From Formosa algae (GTDB taxonomy: Bacteria; Bacteroidota; Bacteroidia; Flavobacteriales; Flavobacteriaceae), in the NCBI RefSeq assembly GCF_001439665.1, contig NZ_LMAK01000078.1, positions 146,316-210,315 of the forward strand: a DNA stretch of 64,000 nt. The letters run 5' to 3'. Position numbers and translations under genes: made by a program. Below, one piece after another: positions 1-9,868 of this stretch; position 1 is the first letter of the stretch, and every line of letters starts with the position of its first letter. Below the pieces are notes generated by a model that searched no databases, had not been told where the DNA came from, and saw only the letters and a list, made by a program, of their open reading frames with translations.

Positions 1-1923
1 TCCCCTTCTTCTATTTAAATCTCCTACGATATCACCCATGTTTTCTTCAGGAGTAATAACTTCAATTTTCATAATAGGCTCCATGATAACTGCTTTTGCA
101 GCTTTAGCACAATTTTTGAATCCTAACTTTGCAGCTAGTTCAAAAGATAATGCATCAGAATCCACATCATGATAAGATCCATCTTTCAATGTCACTTTCA
201 TTGCATCAACTTCAAAACCTGCTAGAGGTCCATTAATCATTGCAGCTTTAAATCCTTTTTCAATTGAAGGGATAAATTCTTTAGGAACGTTACCACCTTT
301 AATAATAGATTCAAATTGAAGACCAATAACACCTTCATCAGCTGGTTCAACAGTAAACGCAATATCTGCGAATTTACCACGACCACCAGATTGCTTTTTA
401 TAGACTTCTCTATGATCTGCAGCTTGTGTAATAGCTTCTTTGTACTCAACTTGAGGTTGACCTTGATTTACTTCAACCTTAAACTCACGTTTTAAACGGT
501 CTACAATAATATCTAAGTGTAACTCACCCATTCCAGAAATAATAGTCTGTCCTGAAGCTTCGTCTGTACGTGCTGTAAATGTAGGATCTTCTTCAGCTAA
601 TTTCGCTAAAGCCATACCCATTTTATCTACATCTGCTTTTGTTTTAGGTTCAACCGCAATACCAATTACTGGGTCTGGAAAATCCATAGATTCTAAAACT
701 ATCGGGAATTTTTCGTCTGAAAGTGTATCCCCTGTTTTGATACTCTTGAATCCAACTGCAGCTCCAATATCTCCTGCTTCGATATAATCGATAGCATTTT
801 GCTTGTTAGCATGCATTTGGTAGATACGTGAAATACGTTCTCTTTTACCAGAACGGTTGTTTAACACATAAGATCCTGCATCTAAACGACCAGAGTATGC
901 ACGGAAAAATGCTAAACGTCCTACGAAAGGATCTGTTGCTATTTTAAATGCTAAAGCAGCGAAAGGCTCCTTTACATCTGGTTTACGTTTTTCTTCAACG
1001 TCTGTATCTGGATTCGTTCCGACTACACTTTCTCTATCCATTGGAGAAGGTAAGTAACGACATACAGCATCTAATAAGAATTGTACACCTTTATTTTTAA
1101 AAGCAGATCCACAAATCATAGGAATGATTGCCATATCCATTACAGCAGCTCTAAGTGCAGCATGCACTTCTTCTTCTGTAATAGAATCTTCGTCTTCCAT
1201 AAACTTCTCAAGTAAGTTTTCATCGTAAGATGCAACTTCCTCAATTAATAAAGCTCTGTATTTACGAGACTCTTCTTTTAATTCTTCTGGAATATCAATA
1301 ACATCAAAAGTTGCCCCTTGTGTTTCATCATGCCAGATGATTGCTCTGTTTTTAACTAAATCTACAACACCTTTAAAGTTTTCTTCGTCACCAATGTTTA
1401 AAACTATAGGCACAGCATTTGAACCTAACATTTCTTTTACTTGATCACAAACTGCTAAAAAGTTAGATCCTTGACGGTCCATCTTATTAACGAAACCTAT
1501 TCTAGGCACTTTATAATTATCCGCTAATCTCCAGTTAGTTTCAGATTGTGGCTCAACACCATCAACTGCACTAAATAAAAACACTAAACCATCTAATACA
1601 CGTAATGAACGGTTTACTTCAACCGTAAAATCTACGTGACCAGGTGTGTCAATAATATTAAAATGGTATCCTTGAGAATCAGCTGTTGGCTGACCATCTA
1701 ATCTTGGAAATACCCACTCACAAGTTGTAGCAGCAGATGTGATAGTAATACCACGTTCTTGCTCTTGCTCCATCCAGTCCATAGTTGCAGCACCATCATG
1801 CACTTCACCTATTTTATGAGAAACTCCAGTATAATAAAGAATACGCTCTGTTGTTGTTGTTTTACCAGCATCAATATGAGCAGCAATTCCTATGTTTCTA
1901 GTTAATTTTAAATCTCTTGCCAT
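1..1923 (-). CDS. fusA: Elongation factor G, 3' end cut by window edge
   Basis: Translational GTPase that drives ribosomal translocation and, with RRF, ribosome recycling in the cytoplasm. The minus-strand frame is open from the ATG at 1923 to base 1 (641 codons, about nine tenths of a normal EF-G). It starts [20 protein letters not shown], with the P-loop AHIDAGKTT, the G2 region [13 protein letters not shown] (G3) and NKMD (G4). Domains II, III and IV follow, and the partial domain V runs off the window. The stop codon is not in view. It lies 5 nt after rpsG in the classical rpsL-rpsG-fusA str operon, so it should be co-transcribed with the ribosomal protein genes. Nothing unusual was noticed. 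Identity is certain; only the C-terminus is unseen. Confidence 0.98.
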   Translation of the reverse strand, partial: MARDLKLTRNIGIAAHIDAGKTTTTERILYYTGVSHKIGEVHDGAATMDWMEQEQERGITITSAATTCEWVFPRLDGQPTADSQGYHFNIIDTPGHVDFTVEVNRSLRVLDGLVFLFSAVDGVEPQSETNWRLADNYKVPRIGFVNKMDRQGSNFLAVCDQVKEMLGSNAVPIVLNIGDEENFKGVVDLVKNRAIIWHDETQGATFDVIDIPEELKEESRKYRALLIEEVASYDENLLEKFMEDEDSITEEEVHAALRAAVMDMAIIPMICGSAFKNKGVQFLLDAVCRYLPSPMDRESVVGTNPDTDVEEKRKPDVKEPFAALAFKIATDPFVGRLAFFRAYSGRLDAGSYVLNNRSGKRERISRIYQMHANKQNAIDYIEAGDIGAAVGFKSIKTGDTLSDEKFPIVLESMDFPDPVIGIAVEPKTKADVDKMGMALAKLAEEDPTFTARTDEASGQTIISGMGELHLDIIVDRLKREFKVEVNQGQPQVEYKEAITQAADHREVYKKQSGGRGKFADIAFTVEPADEGVIGLQFESIIKGGNVPKEFIPSIEKGFKAAMINGPLAGFEVDAMKVTLKDGSYHDVDSDALSFELAAKLGFKNCAKAAKAVIMEPIMKIEVITPEENMGDIVGDLNRRRG

Positions 1924-1928
1924 TTTAT

Positions 1929-2405
1929 TTAGAATCTAAAGTGTGAGAATGCTTTGTTAGCTTCTGCCATTTTATGAGTATCAACTCTTTTCTTAACAGC
2001 CGCACCTTCTTCTTTAGCTGCTGCTAAAATTTCTGATGCTAAACGTTGTGCCATAGATTTTTCGTTTCTTTTACGAGAGAAGCTAATTAACCACTTCATT
2101 GCTGTTGAAACTTTTCTGTCTGGACGAATTTGCATTGGAATCTGGAATGTTGCACCACCTACTCTACGACTACGTACTTCTACGTGAGGCATAACGTTAG
2201 ATAAAGCATCTTTCCACAACTCTAAAGCTGTTTTTTCTTCGTCTGTTTTTTTTGAGTCTACGATGTCAATTGCGTCGTAGAATACCTTAAAAGCTACCGA
2301 TTTCTTACCATCCCACATCATCATGTTAACGAATCTAGTTACTAACTGATCGTTAAAACGCGGATCTGGTAAAAGCGGTCTCTTTTTTGCTGCTCTTTTT
2401 CTCAT
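1929..2405 (-). CDS. rpsG: 30S ribosomal protein S7
   Basis: Primary 16S rRNA-binding protein that organises the head of the 30S subunit and contacts the E-site tRNA. The product is 158 residues, the usual bacterial length. It starts [15 protein letters not shown] and contains the conserved VGGATFQIP and PMQIRP segments and the basic [13 protein letters not shown] helix. It is the middle gene of the str operon, 23 nt after rpsL and 5 nt before fusA. In other bacteria S7 is the autogenous repressor of this operon; no such site was identified here. Confidence 0.99.
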   Translation of the reverse strand: MRKRAAKKRPLLPDPRFNDQLVTRFVNMMMWDGKKSVAFKVFYDAIDIVDSKKTDEEKTALELWKDALSNVMPHVEVRSRRVGGATFQIPMQIRPDRKVSTAMKWLISFSRKRNEKSMAQRLASEILAAAKEEGAAVKKRVDTHKMAEANKAFSHFRF

Positions 2406-2428
2406 GTCTTTTCTTTAAAAGATTTTAA

Positions 2429-2803
2429 TTACTTCTTAGGGCGTTTTGCACCGTACTTAGATCTACGTTGTGTTCTACCTGCAACACCTGCTGTGTCTAA
2501 GGCACCACGAACGATGTGATATCTAACTCCTGGCAAATCTTTTACCCTTCCACCTCTAACCAATACTATCGAGTGCTCCTGTAAATTGTGACCTTCACCA
2601 GGGATGTATGCATTTACTTCATTACCGTTAGTTAATCTAACCCTTGCTACTTTACGCATTGCAGAGTTAGGTTTCTTAGGTGTAGTAGTGTAAACACGCG
2701 TACAAACCCCTCGTCTTTGAGGACACGAATCTAAAGCAGCCGATTTACTCTTCTTGGTTATTTTGGCTCTTCCTTTTCGTACTAATTGTGAAATTGTTGG
2801 CAT
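2429..2803 (-). CDS. rpsL: 30S ribosomal protein S12
   Basis: Decoding-centre protein of the 30S subunit that monitors codon-anticodon pairing and is the classic streptomycin-resistance locus. The product is 124 residues, full length. The conserved [18 protein letters not shown] block and the [20 protein letters not shown] block are both intact. The lysine in TPKKPNS (the Lys43 equivalent) and the lysine in RVKDLPG (the Lys88 equivalent) are the wild-type residues, so no streptomycin-resistance substitution is seen at these two classic positions. First gene of the operon, preceded by a good promoter. Confidence 0.99.
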   Translation of the reverse strand: MPTISQLVRKGRAKITKKSKSAALDSCPQRRGVCTRVYTTTPKKPNSAMRKVARVRLTNGNEVNAYIPGEGHNLQEHSIVLVRGGRVKDLPGVRYHIVRGALDTAGVAGRTQRRSKYGAKRPKK

Positions 2804-2846
2804 ATTTTCTATAAAATTTATAAAATATCCTCTTCTTAGAGGGCTG

Positions 2847-2876
2847 CAAATGTAAGGATTTATTTTTATTTTTCAA
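2847..2876 (-). promoter_or_regulatory. Promoter of the rpsL-rpsG-fusA operon
   Basis: On the minus strand there is a TTG (-33 element, 2874-2876), a 19-nt spacer, then TACATTTG (2847-2854), an exact match to the Bacteroidetes -7 consensus TAnnTTTG. Transcription should start near 2840, giving a leader of about 37 nt before the S12 ATG. Just downstream the leader can fold CCTCT-AAGA-AGAGG, a small 5-bp hairpin at the expected 5' end of the mRNA. Confidence 0.75.
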
Positions 2877-2979
2877 ACCCTAAACAATTAATTTTCAATT
2901 GAATTTAACTTTTATTCTAAGTTATATATTATTCCTTTACTTTTTCCGTTAGTTTTACATCTTTAAAGCCTACCAAATA

Positions 2980-4668
2980 GTGCAAAATAAAATTTTAATA
3001 TTCTTCATCTTTTTAGTTGCAACATCTAACGTGCTGTGCCAGAATTTAATATTAAATATTCATGGAGAAACAGATAAAGAAACAACAGTTTTAGACTCTG
3101 TTGGCTATTTAAAAAATCATAAAAACTACAAATCCTTAGCTAATACAATAGATACACTAGCGGTACAATTAAATAAATTAGGATATATAGAACACCTGTT
3201 TGAAGCGCCAGAAAAAAGTAACGATTCTACTGTTAATGCATTTGTTACCTTAAATAAAAAATACGAATACTTATATATAAGGTATAATCCACATGCTATA
3301 CCCTCTGAACTATTAAATTCACTTGACATAACTACAGACAATAGTAACTTACAAATTAAATTTATTAATGTAGAATACACACTTGGGTTACTAAACGCTA
3401 AACTTACAGAAAATGGTCTCCCTTTTTCAACATTACAACTTGAGCATATTAAAATTGAAAACGATAGTGTAAAGGCTGAATTAATAACTTCTCAAAAAGA
3501 CACACCTAGACACTTAGATAAGATTGTAATTAAAGGGTACGAGAAATTTCCCAAAAAGTTTATTAAGTATTATGCTAAACTTAAACGAGGTAATCTTTTT
3601 AATATGGATCAGATTATTGAAAAGACCAATACTATAAATACATTAACGTTTGCCAACTTAATTAGAGATCCAGAAGTACTTTTCACAAAAGACTCTACAA
3701 CACTATATATATATGTAGAAAAACAAAAAAGCAATAATTTTGATGGTTACATAGGTTTTGCGACAAATGAAGATACCAATAAATTAGAATTTAGCGGATA
3801 CATAGATATGTTATTCCGGAATAACTTGAATTACGGTGAAACTTTAAAGCTATTATATAGAAGTGACGAAAACGAACAAAAAACATTTAATATTAATATA
3901 GACGCTCCTTATATATTTAACTCACCTATAGGAGCCGATTTAGAATTAAACATTTTTAAGAAAGATTCAACTTTTTCTACCGTAGACCAATCTTTAAAAT
4001 TGTATTACCAAATTAATACCAAACACAAAGCTTATTTAGGTATTTCATCAACACAATCTAACAATTTGCTAGACGAGTCTTATTCTACTTCAATAGACGA
4101 TTATGAATCTACGTTCTATACAACACAATACAAATACTTAAACACCAATCAAGACAACTCCCTGTTACCTACAAAATCTTATGCAGATATAGAATTAGGA
4201 TTTGGTTCGCGCACATATGAGGATACCAAAGAAAATCAAATTCTTGTGCAGTCGGAATTATATCATAGTTTTTACCTAAACCACAACAATAGCATTTTTA
4301 CAAGAGTTACGTCTGGTTATTTGCAATCTGAAAATTATTTAGAAAATGAGCTTTTGTATTTTGGAGGTATCAATTCCATACGTGGTTTTGAAGAAAATAG
4401 TTTAACCGCAAATATGTATGGTGTTCTAAATTTAGAATACCGATATCAGCTCAATTCTACCATTTACATCAACACAATTACAGATTTTTCCTACTTAGAG
4501 AATAATGTGACTGAACAAAAAGAAAAAATAATTGCCATTGGTGTCGGTTTTACACTCTTAACAAAAGCAGGCATATTAAAATTACAATATGCTAATGGAA
4601 AAACTGAAAGTCAGCCTTTTAATATCGATAATGCAAAAATACACATCAGTATAACAGCTCAATTTTAG
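2980..4668 (+). CDS. BamA/TamA-like outer-membrane barrel protein
   Basis: Probable Omp85-superfamily surface-antigen protein of the outer membrane, 562 residues. A signal peptide (ending near VLCQN, about residue 22) is followed by roughly 150 residues of unclear fold and then a POTRA-like stretch (DKIVIKGYEKFPKKFIKYYAKLK, around residues 180-245, with the usual beta-alpha-alpha-beta-beta feel). The C-terminal half is a 16-strand-type barrel with the family hallmark GGINSIRGFEENS (about residues 465-477) and a C-terminal strand ending in aromatic F (ITAQF). The start is GTG; no better ATG precedes the signal peptide. It is divergent from the str operon and about 120 bp before the first susC gene. 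It is shorter than BamA and lacks five clear POTRA repeats, so it is more likely a TamA-like or accessory family member. The substrate is unknown. Confidence 0.8.
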   Translation: MQNKILIFFIFLVATSNVLCQNLILNIHGETDKETTVLDSVGYLKNHKNYKSLANTIDTLAVQLNKLGYIEHLFEAPEKSNDSTVNAFVTLNKKYEYLYIRYNPHAIPSELLNSLDITTDNSNLQIKFINVEYTLGLLNAKLTENGLPFSTLQLEHIKIENDSVKAELITSQKDTPRHLDKIVIKGYEKFPKKFIKYYAKLKRGNLFNMDQIIEKTNTINTLTFANLIRDPEVLFTKDSTTLYIYVEKQKSNNFDGYIGFATNEDTNKLEFSGYIDMLFRNNLNYGETLKLLYRSDENEQKTFNINIDAPYIFNSPIGADLELNIFKKDSTFSTVDQSLKLYYQINTKHKAYLGISSTQSNNLLDESYSTSIDDYESTFYTTQYKYLNTNQDNSLLPTKSYADIELGFGSRTYEDTKENQILVQSELYHSFYLNHNNSIFTRVTSGYLQSENYLENELLYFGGINSIRGFEENSLTANMYGVLNLEYRYQLNSTIYINTITDFSYLENNVTEQKEKIIAIGVGFTLLTKAGILKLQYANGKTESQPFNIDNAKIHISITAQF

Positions 4669-4733
4669 CCTCTAAATTTAGAGTTTTAGAATTTTCAAAG
4701 ACATTTAACAACTTTTAATTTAAGGATTATTTA

Positions 4734-4781
4734 TTGTTTAATTAACTATTAATTAAGAGTTTTGCCGCCGACTAATTCAAA
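4734..4781 (+). promoter_or_regulatory. Shared susC leader element, copy 1
   Basis: A TTG at 4734, the block TTTAATTAAC right after it, and the box GACTAATTCAAA starting at 4770, exactly 36 bp after the TTG. The same layout precedes all five susC genes here. By spacing the TTG looks like a -33 element and the AT-rich TTTT segment about 18-20 bp later a weak -7 element, which would put GACTAATTC at or just after the transcript start. The role is inferred. Confidence 0.65.
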
Positions 4782-4791
4782 ATTACTAAAA

Positions 4792-7700
4792 ATGAGATCA
4801 AAGTTTAGTGGAATTCTAACGCTATTCCTAGCGTTTGTTGTGCAGTTTACTTTTGCACAAGAAAAACTAATTTCGGGGACTGTTTCCGATGAAAACGGTA
4901 TACCTCTCCCTGGGGTTAACATTGTTATTAAGGGCACCTCTCAAGGTACTCAGACAGATTTTGACGGAAATTATACAATTTCTTCAGAGACAGGTAGCAC
5001 ATTATCTTTTTCTTTTATGGGCTACAAAACAACAGAAAAATTGGTTGGAGCTTCTTCCACAATTAATGTGACTTTATTAGAAGATTTGGCTGAACTGGAT
5101 GAAGTTCTTATTGTAGGATATGGTACATCTACATTACGTTCTTTTACAGGTACAGCAACACAAATTGACAGTGAAGCATTAGGGCGTAAAGCTGTATCTA
5201 ACGTTTCTCAAGCTTTAGCTGGAGAAGCTGCAGGTGTACGTGTAATTAACACTAGCGGACAACCTGGTGAAGATGCAACAGTGCGTATTAGAGGTTTTGG
5301 TTCTCTTAACGGAAACAGAGATCCGTTATACGTGTTGGACGGTATCCCTTTTACAGGTTCTGTGAACTCAATTAACCCTAACGACATTGAGTCGACTACT
5401 ATCCTTAAAGATGCCGCTGCAACAGCTATCTACGGTTCTAGAGGAGCAAATGGTGTTATTGTAATTAACACTAAAAAAGGATCTAAAAACAATTCTGAAA
5501 TTGAAATAGATTTAAAAACAGGTCAGAACTTTAGTGCTTTACCTCGTTACTCAACTATCTCTTCTCCAGAAGAATATATTGAAACAAGCTACGAAGCTCT
5601 TAAAAACAGAGGTAGCCTTTTAGGTTACGATGGTACAGCATATGCTAACAGCCTATTATTTAGTAGTACTGGTATTGCTACAGAATACAATATGTGGAAT
5701 GTAGATAGTGGTGCAGATTTAATCGATCCTACTACTGGAAAAGTAATGGATGGTGTGACACGTAAATACGATCCAGAAAACTGGGAAGATTACGCGTTCC
5801 AAGAATCTAACAGAACAGAAGCTAACGTTAAAATTAGTGGTGGTTCAGACAAAACAAGATACTTTACTTCTTTTGGATATTTAAACGATGTTGGATATTC
5901 TATTAACTCAGACTTCGAGCGTTACTCTGTAAGAGCAAACATAGATCACCAAGCAAAAGATTGGTTATCTGGTAATCTTAATATTGGTTACACGAATTCT
6001 GAAACTAATAATGGTGGACAGTCTGAAGATTCAGGTTCTGTATTCTGGTTTGTAGACAATATTCCATCTATCTATCCTCTATTCTTAAGAGATGATGACG
6101 GAAACAAAATTGACGACCCATATTACGGTGGTTATGTATACGATTACGGTGAAACTCGTGGATTTGGTGGTTTAACAAATGCCATTAGTGATGCACACAA
6201 CTCTATCTCTAACGATGTTGTTCACGAATTAAATGGTAATGCAAGTATTGATATTGCGTTTAACGATGATTTCAAATTAATTAACAAATTTGGATGGAAC
6301 TACAAAAACAGTAATTTCAATAGCCAAGACGGACCATACTACGGACCAAGCGCGTCTCAAAACGGATCTATCTACAAAGAAAGAACAGATATTTTTTCTT
6401 ACAACTTATTAAATATGTTAACCTATAAGAAAAAATTTAACGGCCATGCTTTTGATGCACTTGTTGCACACGAAGCTAACGACTGGGAAAGAGAATACTT
6501 ATTTGGTTCTAAATCTTATTTAACAGATCCTAACAGTACAGACTTTAACGATGCTGTTGTACAATCTAACATGTCTTCTTATACTGAAAGCTATTCTTTA
6601 GAAAGTTTCTTTGGACAAGTAAATTACAACTATAACGATACATATTTTGTATCTGGAACATTAAGACGTGATGGTTCTTCAAGATTTGAAGACGGAAACA
6701 GATGGGGAACATTTGGATCTGTTGGTGCTTCATGGGTTATGTCTAACGAAGACTTTATGTCTAACCAAAACATTTTTAGTTTCTTAAAACTAAAAGCAAG
6801 TTACGGTAAAGTTGGAGATCAAGGTGGTGTAGATTACTACTCTGGAAACGATTTATATACTGTTGGTAATTTAGATGACCAACCTACGTTAATTTTCGAT
6901 ACTAAAGGAAACCCAGATTTAGAATGGGAAGTTTCAGATCAGTTCCAAGCTGGTGTAGAATTTTCTTTAGGAAAATATTTAGATGCTAGTGTAGATTACT
7001 ACATTAAAGATACAGACAATTTAATCTTTGACAGACGTGTAGGAGCATCTATAGGTTATGCTTTAGTACAAGTAAACGATGGGGCTCTAAGAGAATCTGG
7101 ATTAGAATTTGATCTTACAGCTCACCTTGTAAAAAACAAAGATTTTTATCTTGATTTAGGCGTTAACGGAGAAATAACTTCAAACGAATTAACACGTATG
7201 CCTATCGATCCTGCTACAGGAGAAGAAAAATTATTAGACATTAGTGGTCGATATGGTAGAGCAGAAGGACATTCTATTTACGATTTTTATGTACGTGAAT
7301 GGGCTGGTGTAAATTCTGAAACTGGAGAAGCACAATGGAACCAATACTTCTATGATGGAAACGGTAACGGTGTTGTAGACACCGATGAAGGTATTTCATC
7401 TTTAACAGAATACGAAGCACTTTATCCAGACAGAGAAGTATCTAAAACAACTACAACAACGTATTCAGATGCAACTCAAAAATTCGTAAATAAATCTATC
7501 CTTCCAGATGTAAGAGGTGCTTTCAATATCGCTACAGGCTACAAAGGATTCCAACTTAACGTACAATTCTTATACTCTATTGGTGGTTACGCATACGATT
7601 CTGTTTACGCAGGATTAATGAGCAACACTCAAGTTGGTGGTAACAACTGGCATACAGATATTAGAAACAGATGGCAACAAGCTGGAGATATTACAGATAT

Positions 7701-7992
7701 CCCAAGATTATCAAGTAATTTAGATCAGAATGTAAATGCTACATCTACAAGATTTATTACTAAAGCAGACTACTTAAGCTTAAACAACATCCGTTTAGCT
7801 TACTCTATTCCAGAAACATTTGTTAAGAAAATGGGTATGTCTAACTTCACACTATCATTAACTGGAGACAATTTAGCACTTTGGAGTGAAAGAGACGGAT
7901 TTAATCCTTCTGCATCAGAAACTGGAGTATCAGACACATATAGCTACTCTCCTTTAACAACAGTTACTCTTGGTCTTAATGTAAGATTCTAA
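4792..7992 (+). CDS. SusC-like TonB-dependent outer-membrane importer 1
   Basis: Ligand-gated 22-strand barrel that, with its SusD lid, imports oligomers through the outer membrane using TonB/ExbBD energy. The product is 1066 residues. Order: signal peptide ending FTFAQ (about residue 23), a carboxypeptidase-regulatory-like beta-sandwich (EKLISGTVSDENGIPLPG, residues 24-110), a TonB-box-like stretch LDEVLIVGYG, the plug (VRIRGFGSLNG, YVLDGIP, KDAAATAIYGSRGANGVIVI), then the barrel ending LGLNVRF. The start is taken as the ATG at 4792, which matches the other copies; an in-frame TTG at 4762 would add ten residues upstream of the signal peptide and overlaps the conserved leader box. No N-terminal STN domain, so no direct anti-sigma signalling. 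susD follows after 12 nt. The substrate cannot be read from the sequence. Confidence 0.95.
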   Translation: MRSKFSGILTLFLAFVVQFTFAQEKLISGTVSDENGIPLPGVNIVIKGTSQGTQTDFDGNYTISSETGSTLSFSFMGYKTTEKLVGASSTINVTLLEDLAELDEVLIVGYGTSTLRSFTGTATQIDSEALGRKAVSNVSQALAGEAAGVRVINTSGQPGEDATVRIRGFGSLNGNRDPLYVLDGIPFTGSVNSINPNDIESTTILKDAAATAIYGSRGANGVIVINTKKGSKNNSEIEIDLKTGQNFSALPRYSTISSPEEYIETSYEALKNRGSLLGYDGTAYANSLLFSSTGIATEYNMWNVDSGADLIDPTTGKVMDGVTRKYDPENWEDYAFQESNRTEANVKISGGSDKTRYFTSFGYLNDVGYSINSDFERYSVRANIDHQAKDWLSGNLNIGYTNSETNNGGQSEDSGSVFWFVDNIPSIYPLFLRDDDGNKIDDPYYGGYVYDYGETRGFGGLTNAISDAHNSISNDVVHELNGNASIDIAFNDDFKLINKFGWNYKNSNFNSQDGPYYGPSASQNGSIYKERTDIFSYNLLNMLTYKKKFNGHAFDALVAHEANDWEREYLFGSKSYLTDPNSTDFNDAVVQSNMSSYTESYSLESFFGQVNYNYNDTYFVSGTLRRDGSSRFEDGNRWGTFGSVGASWVMSNEDFMSNQNIFSFLKLKASYGKVGDQGGVDYYSGNDLYTVGNLDDQPTLIFDTKGNPDLEWEVSDQFQAGVEFSLGKYLDASVDYYIKDTDNLIFDRRVGASIGYALVQVNDGALRESGLEFDLTAHLVKNKDFYLDLGVNGEITSNELTRMPIDPATGEEKLLDISGRYGRAEGHSIYDFYVREWAGVNSETGEAQWNQYFYDGNGNGVVDTDEGISSLTEYEALYPDREVSKTTTTTYSDATQKFVNKSILPDVRGAFNIATGYKGFQLNVQFLYSIGGYAYDSVYAGLMSNTQVGGNNWHTDIRNRWQQAGDITDIPRLSSNLDQNVNATSTRFITKADYLSLNNIRLAYSIPETFVKKMGMSNFTLSLTGDNLALWSERDGFNPSASETGVSDTYSYSPLTTVTLGLNVRF
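4818..4835 (+). other. Signal-peptide-codon hairpin, copy 1
   Basis: AACGCTA-TTCC-TAGCGTT, a perfect 7-bp stem with a 4-nt loop, 27 nt into the susC coding sequence. The same stem occurs at the same codon position in the susC genes starting at 9869, 16882 and 23229. Confidence 0.6.
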
Positions 7993-8004
7993 AAAATAAT
8001 AAAC

Positions 8005-9471
8005 ATGAAGAAAATAATATATATACTATTAGGAGTTTCGTTAACTACTGCGGTAAGTTGTAGTGATGACTTCCTAGAAAAAGATCCATCAGAGTTTATG
8101 TCTGATGAAGAAATAGCAGAAATTTCACCAGATTACCCAGAATTATCAGAAGCGATTTTAAGAGGTAATTACGAAAACATGTACGTAACCGGTTCTGGTG
8201 GTACAGATTTAGATCATGATGATTTTGGTCAGAAAAGTTACGATATTTACGGAGACATGTTATCCGGAGATATGGTTCTTGGAGGCTTAAACTACGGATG
8301 GTATTCAGGTATTTCTGAAATGCAATCAACTATCGACTTTACAGATACAGACAACTACAAACCATGGAGATACTATTACCGTATTGTAAATGGAGCGAAC
8401 TCTGTAATTGATGGTTACGGTGGAAACGATGCAGAATTAGAAGCTGGTACAGATGCAATCTATTCTTTTGCTCAAGCTCGTGCTATGCGTGCTTATGCTT
8501 ACTTTTACTTAGCAAACTTATTCTCTACATCTTACGATGCTACTGCAGAAATTTTACCTATATATACATCTTTATCTCAAGACAACCAACCGTTAAGTAC
8601 TACGGCAGACGTGTATGCACTTATTATTGAAGACTTAACATATGCTGTTGAAGGATTAGATGGATTTAGTAGAGATTCTAAATCTTACATCAACCAAACA
8701 GTAGCACAAGGACTTTTAGCTTATGCATACGCTGCAATGGGAGAAAATGCTTTAGCAAAACAAGCAAGTTCAGACGCTATTTTAAGCTCTGGAGCTAGCA
8801 TTGTTAGCGAAACAGAAGCTGTTGGCGGATTTAACGATGTTACAACTAGTGCTTGGATTTGGGGTACAGACATTACTATTGCTTCAGACTTAGACTTAGT
8901 ATCTTGGTGGGGTCAAGTAGATTTATTTACATATAGCTATGCTTGGGCTGGAGATCCTAAAATTATTAACGACGAATTATATGCTGCAATTCCTGATAAC
9001 GATGTTAGAAAAGGACAGTTTGTGAATGCCTATGGAGATGGTCAATTATACCCAATCAATAAATTCTACGCTCCAGACAGAGTTGTAGGAGGACAACGTA
9101 ACATTGAAACAGATTATTTATACATGCGTATAGATGAAATGTACCTTTTAAACGCAGAAACTGCAGCAAAATCTGGAGACGAAGCAACTGCAATATCTGT
9201 ACTTAAAGCGTTATTAGATGAGCGTTTAGATGACACATCTTATGTAGACCAATTAAGCGGAGATGCATTATTAGATGAAATCATTTTACAAACACGTATC
9301 GAGTTTTGGGGTGAAGGAAAAAGTTACTTATTAATGAAACGTAACAATTCAGATATTACCTTAGGTAGTAACCACCTTACTTACCCAAGTCAAACAATTT
9401 CTTCAGACGATGATAGATTGACTTTAGATATTCCTCAATTAGAAATACAAAACAACCCTTTTATCAACTAA
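8005..9471 (+). CDS. SusD/RagB-family surface lipoprotein 1
   Basis: Surface lipoprotein that caps the SusC barrel and captures its ligand. The product is 488 residues, with a type II signal peptide and lipobox Cys at residue 19 (TAVSC) followed by SDDFLEK; the acidic S-D-D run fits the flavobacterial surface-export signal. Helical TPR-like segments of the SusD N-terminal domain follow (WRYYYRIVNGANSVIDG, FAQARAMRAYAYFYLANLF). The RagB/SusD C-terminal motif RIEFWGEGKSYLLMKR is present and the protein ends IPQLEIQNNPFIN, typical of the family. It is 12 nt after susC 1 and followed by a strong terminator, so the pair forms a two-gene operon. The ligand is unknown. Confidence 0.93.
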   Translation: MKKIIYILLGVSLTTAVSCSDDFLEKDPSEFMSDEEIAEISPDYPELSEAILRGNYENMYVTGSGGTDLDHDDFGQKSYDIYGDMLSGDMVLGGLNYGWYSGISEMQSTIDFTDTDNYKPWRYYYRIVNGANSVIDGYGGNDAELEAGTDAIYSFAQARAMRAYAYFYLANLFSTSYDATAEILPIYTSLSQDNQPLSTTADVYALIIEDLTYAVEGLDGFSRDSKSYINQTVAQGLLAYAYAAMGENALAKQASSDAILSSGASIVSETEAVGGFNDVTTSAWIWGTDITIASDLDLVSWWGQVDLFTYSYAWAGDPKIINDELYAAIPDNDVRKGQFVNAYGDGQLYPINKFYAPDRVVGGQRNIETDYLYMRIDEMYLLNAETAAKSGDEATAISVLKALLDERLDDTSYVDQLSGDALLDEIILQTRIEFWGEGKSYLLMKRNNSDITLGSNHLTYPSQTISSDDDRLTLDIPQLEIQNNPFIN

Positions 9472-9517
9472 TCTAAACAAAAACGTTAGATTATATATAA
9501 ATGGTTAATGTTATTAA

Positions 9518-9554
9518 AGCCTTGTGTACATGTTACACAAGGCTTTTCTTTTTT
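9518..9554 (+). terminator. Terminator after susCD pair 1
   Basis: Perfect 11-bp stem AGCCTTGTGTA / TACACAAGGCT with the 5-nt loop CATGT, followed by a T-rich run. Rho-independent form, 46 nt after the susD stop. Confidence 0.92.
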
Positions 9555-9588
9555 ACATATTTAAAAAATTTAAATAGATAATATTTAT

Positions 9589-9605
9589 TACTATATAATA
9601 TAGTA
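9589..9605. promoter_or_regulatory. AT-rich palindrome upstream of susC 2
   Basis: TACTATA-TAA-TATAGTA, a perfect 7-bp inverted repeat with a 3-nt centre, 19 bp before the TGACA palindrome. It could be an operator half of the same control region, but AT richness makes a chance palindrome quite possible. Confidence 0.3.
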
Positions 9606-9624
9606 TAATAACTTAACATAATTA

Positions 9625-9638
9625 TGACAATCGTGTCA
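9625..9638. promoter_or_regulatory. TGACA-N4-TGTCA operator-like palindrome, copy 1
   Basis: TGACAATCGTGTCA, 244 bp before the susC 2 ATG. The sequence recurs with one change (TGACAACCGTGTCA) 241 bp before the susC 3 ATG, where the surrounding DNA is otherwise unlike this one. A dimeric transcription factor site is the simplest reading. Confidence 0.55.
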
Positions 9639-9810
9639 ATAATTAATTTACAGAATTAAATAAATGAAAAAAACAACTTTTTATGTTAAAAAAAGCATTA
9701 TGAAGTTGAAAAAAACATTGCTGTATTTTCAAAATATCAATTATTTCGTAGCTGTTTTATTAATTTCTCTTCAAAAAATCTAATATTTTCCAAATTTTAA
9801 GGAATAATTA

Positions 9811-9859
9811 TTGTTTTATTAACTTTTAATTAAGATTTTAGTTTCCGACTAATTCAAAT
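9811..9859 (+). promoter_or_regulatory. Shared susC leader element, copy 2
   Basis: TTG at 9811, then TTTTATTAAC, then GACTAATTCAAAT at 9847 (36 bp after the TTG). The ATG follows 9 nt after the box. Confidence 0.65.
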
Positions 9860-9868
9860 CAAATAAAA

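Larger units (their letters stand above)
9472..9868 (+). other. Intergenic region before susC 2
   Basis: No gene seen. It holds the terminator of pair 1 (9518-9554), an AT palindrome (9589-9605), the TGACA-N4-TGTCA palindrome (9625-9638) and the shared susC leader (9811-9859). A short frame beginning ATG at 9664 is Lys-rich and not convincing. Confidence 0.7.

Noticed and set aside
237..449. Minus-strand 70-residue frame inside fusA
   Set aside because: It is an alternative frame of the EF-G gene, Leu/Asn-rich and without a plausible function.
4762..4791. Upstream TTG start giving importer 1 ten more residues
   Set aside because: The extension covers the conserved leader box and is absent from the other four copies; the ATG at 4792 opens the signal peptide.
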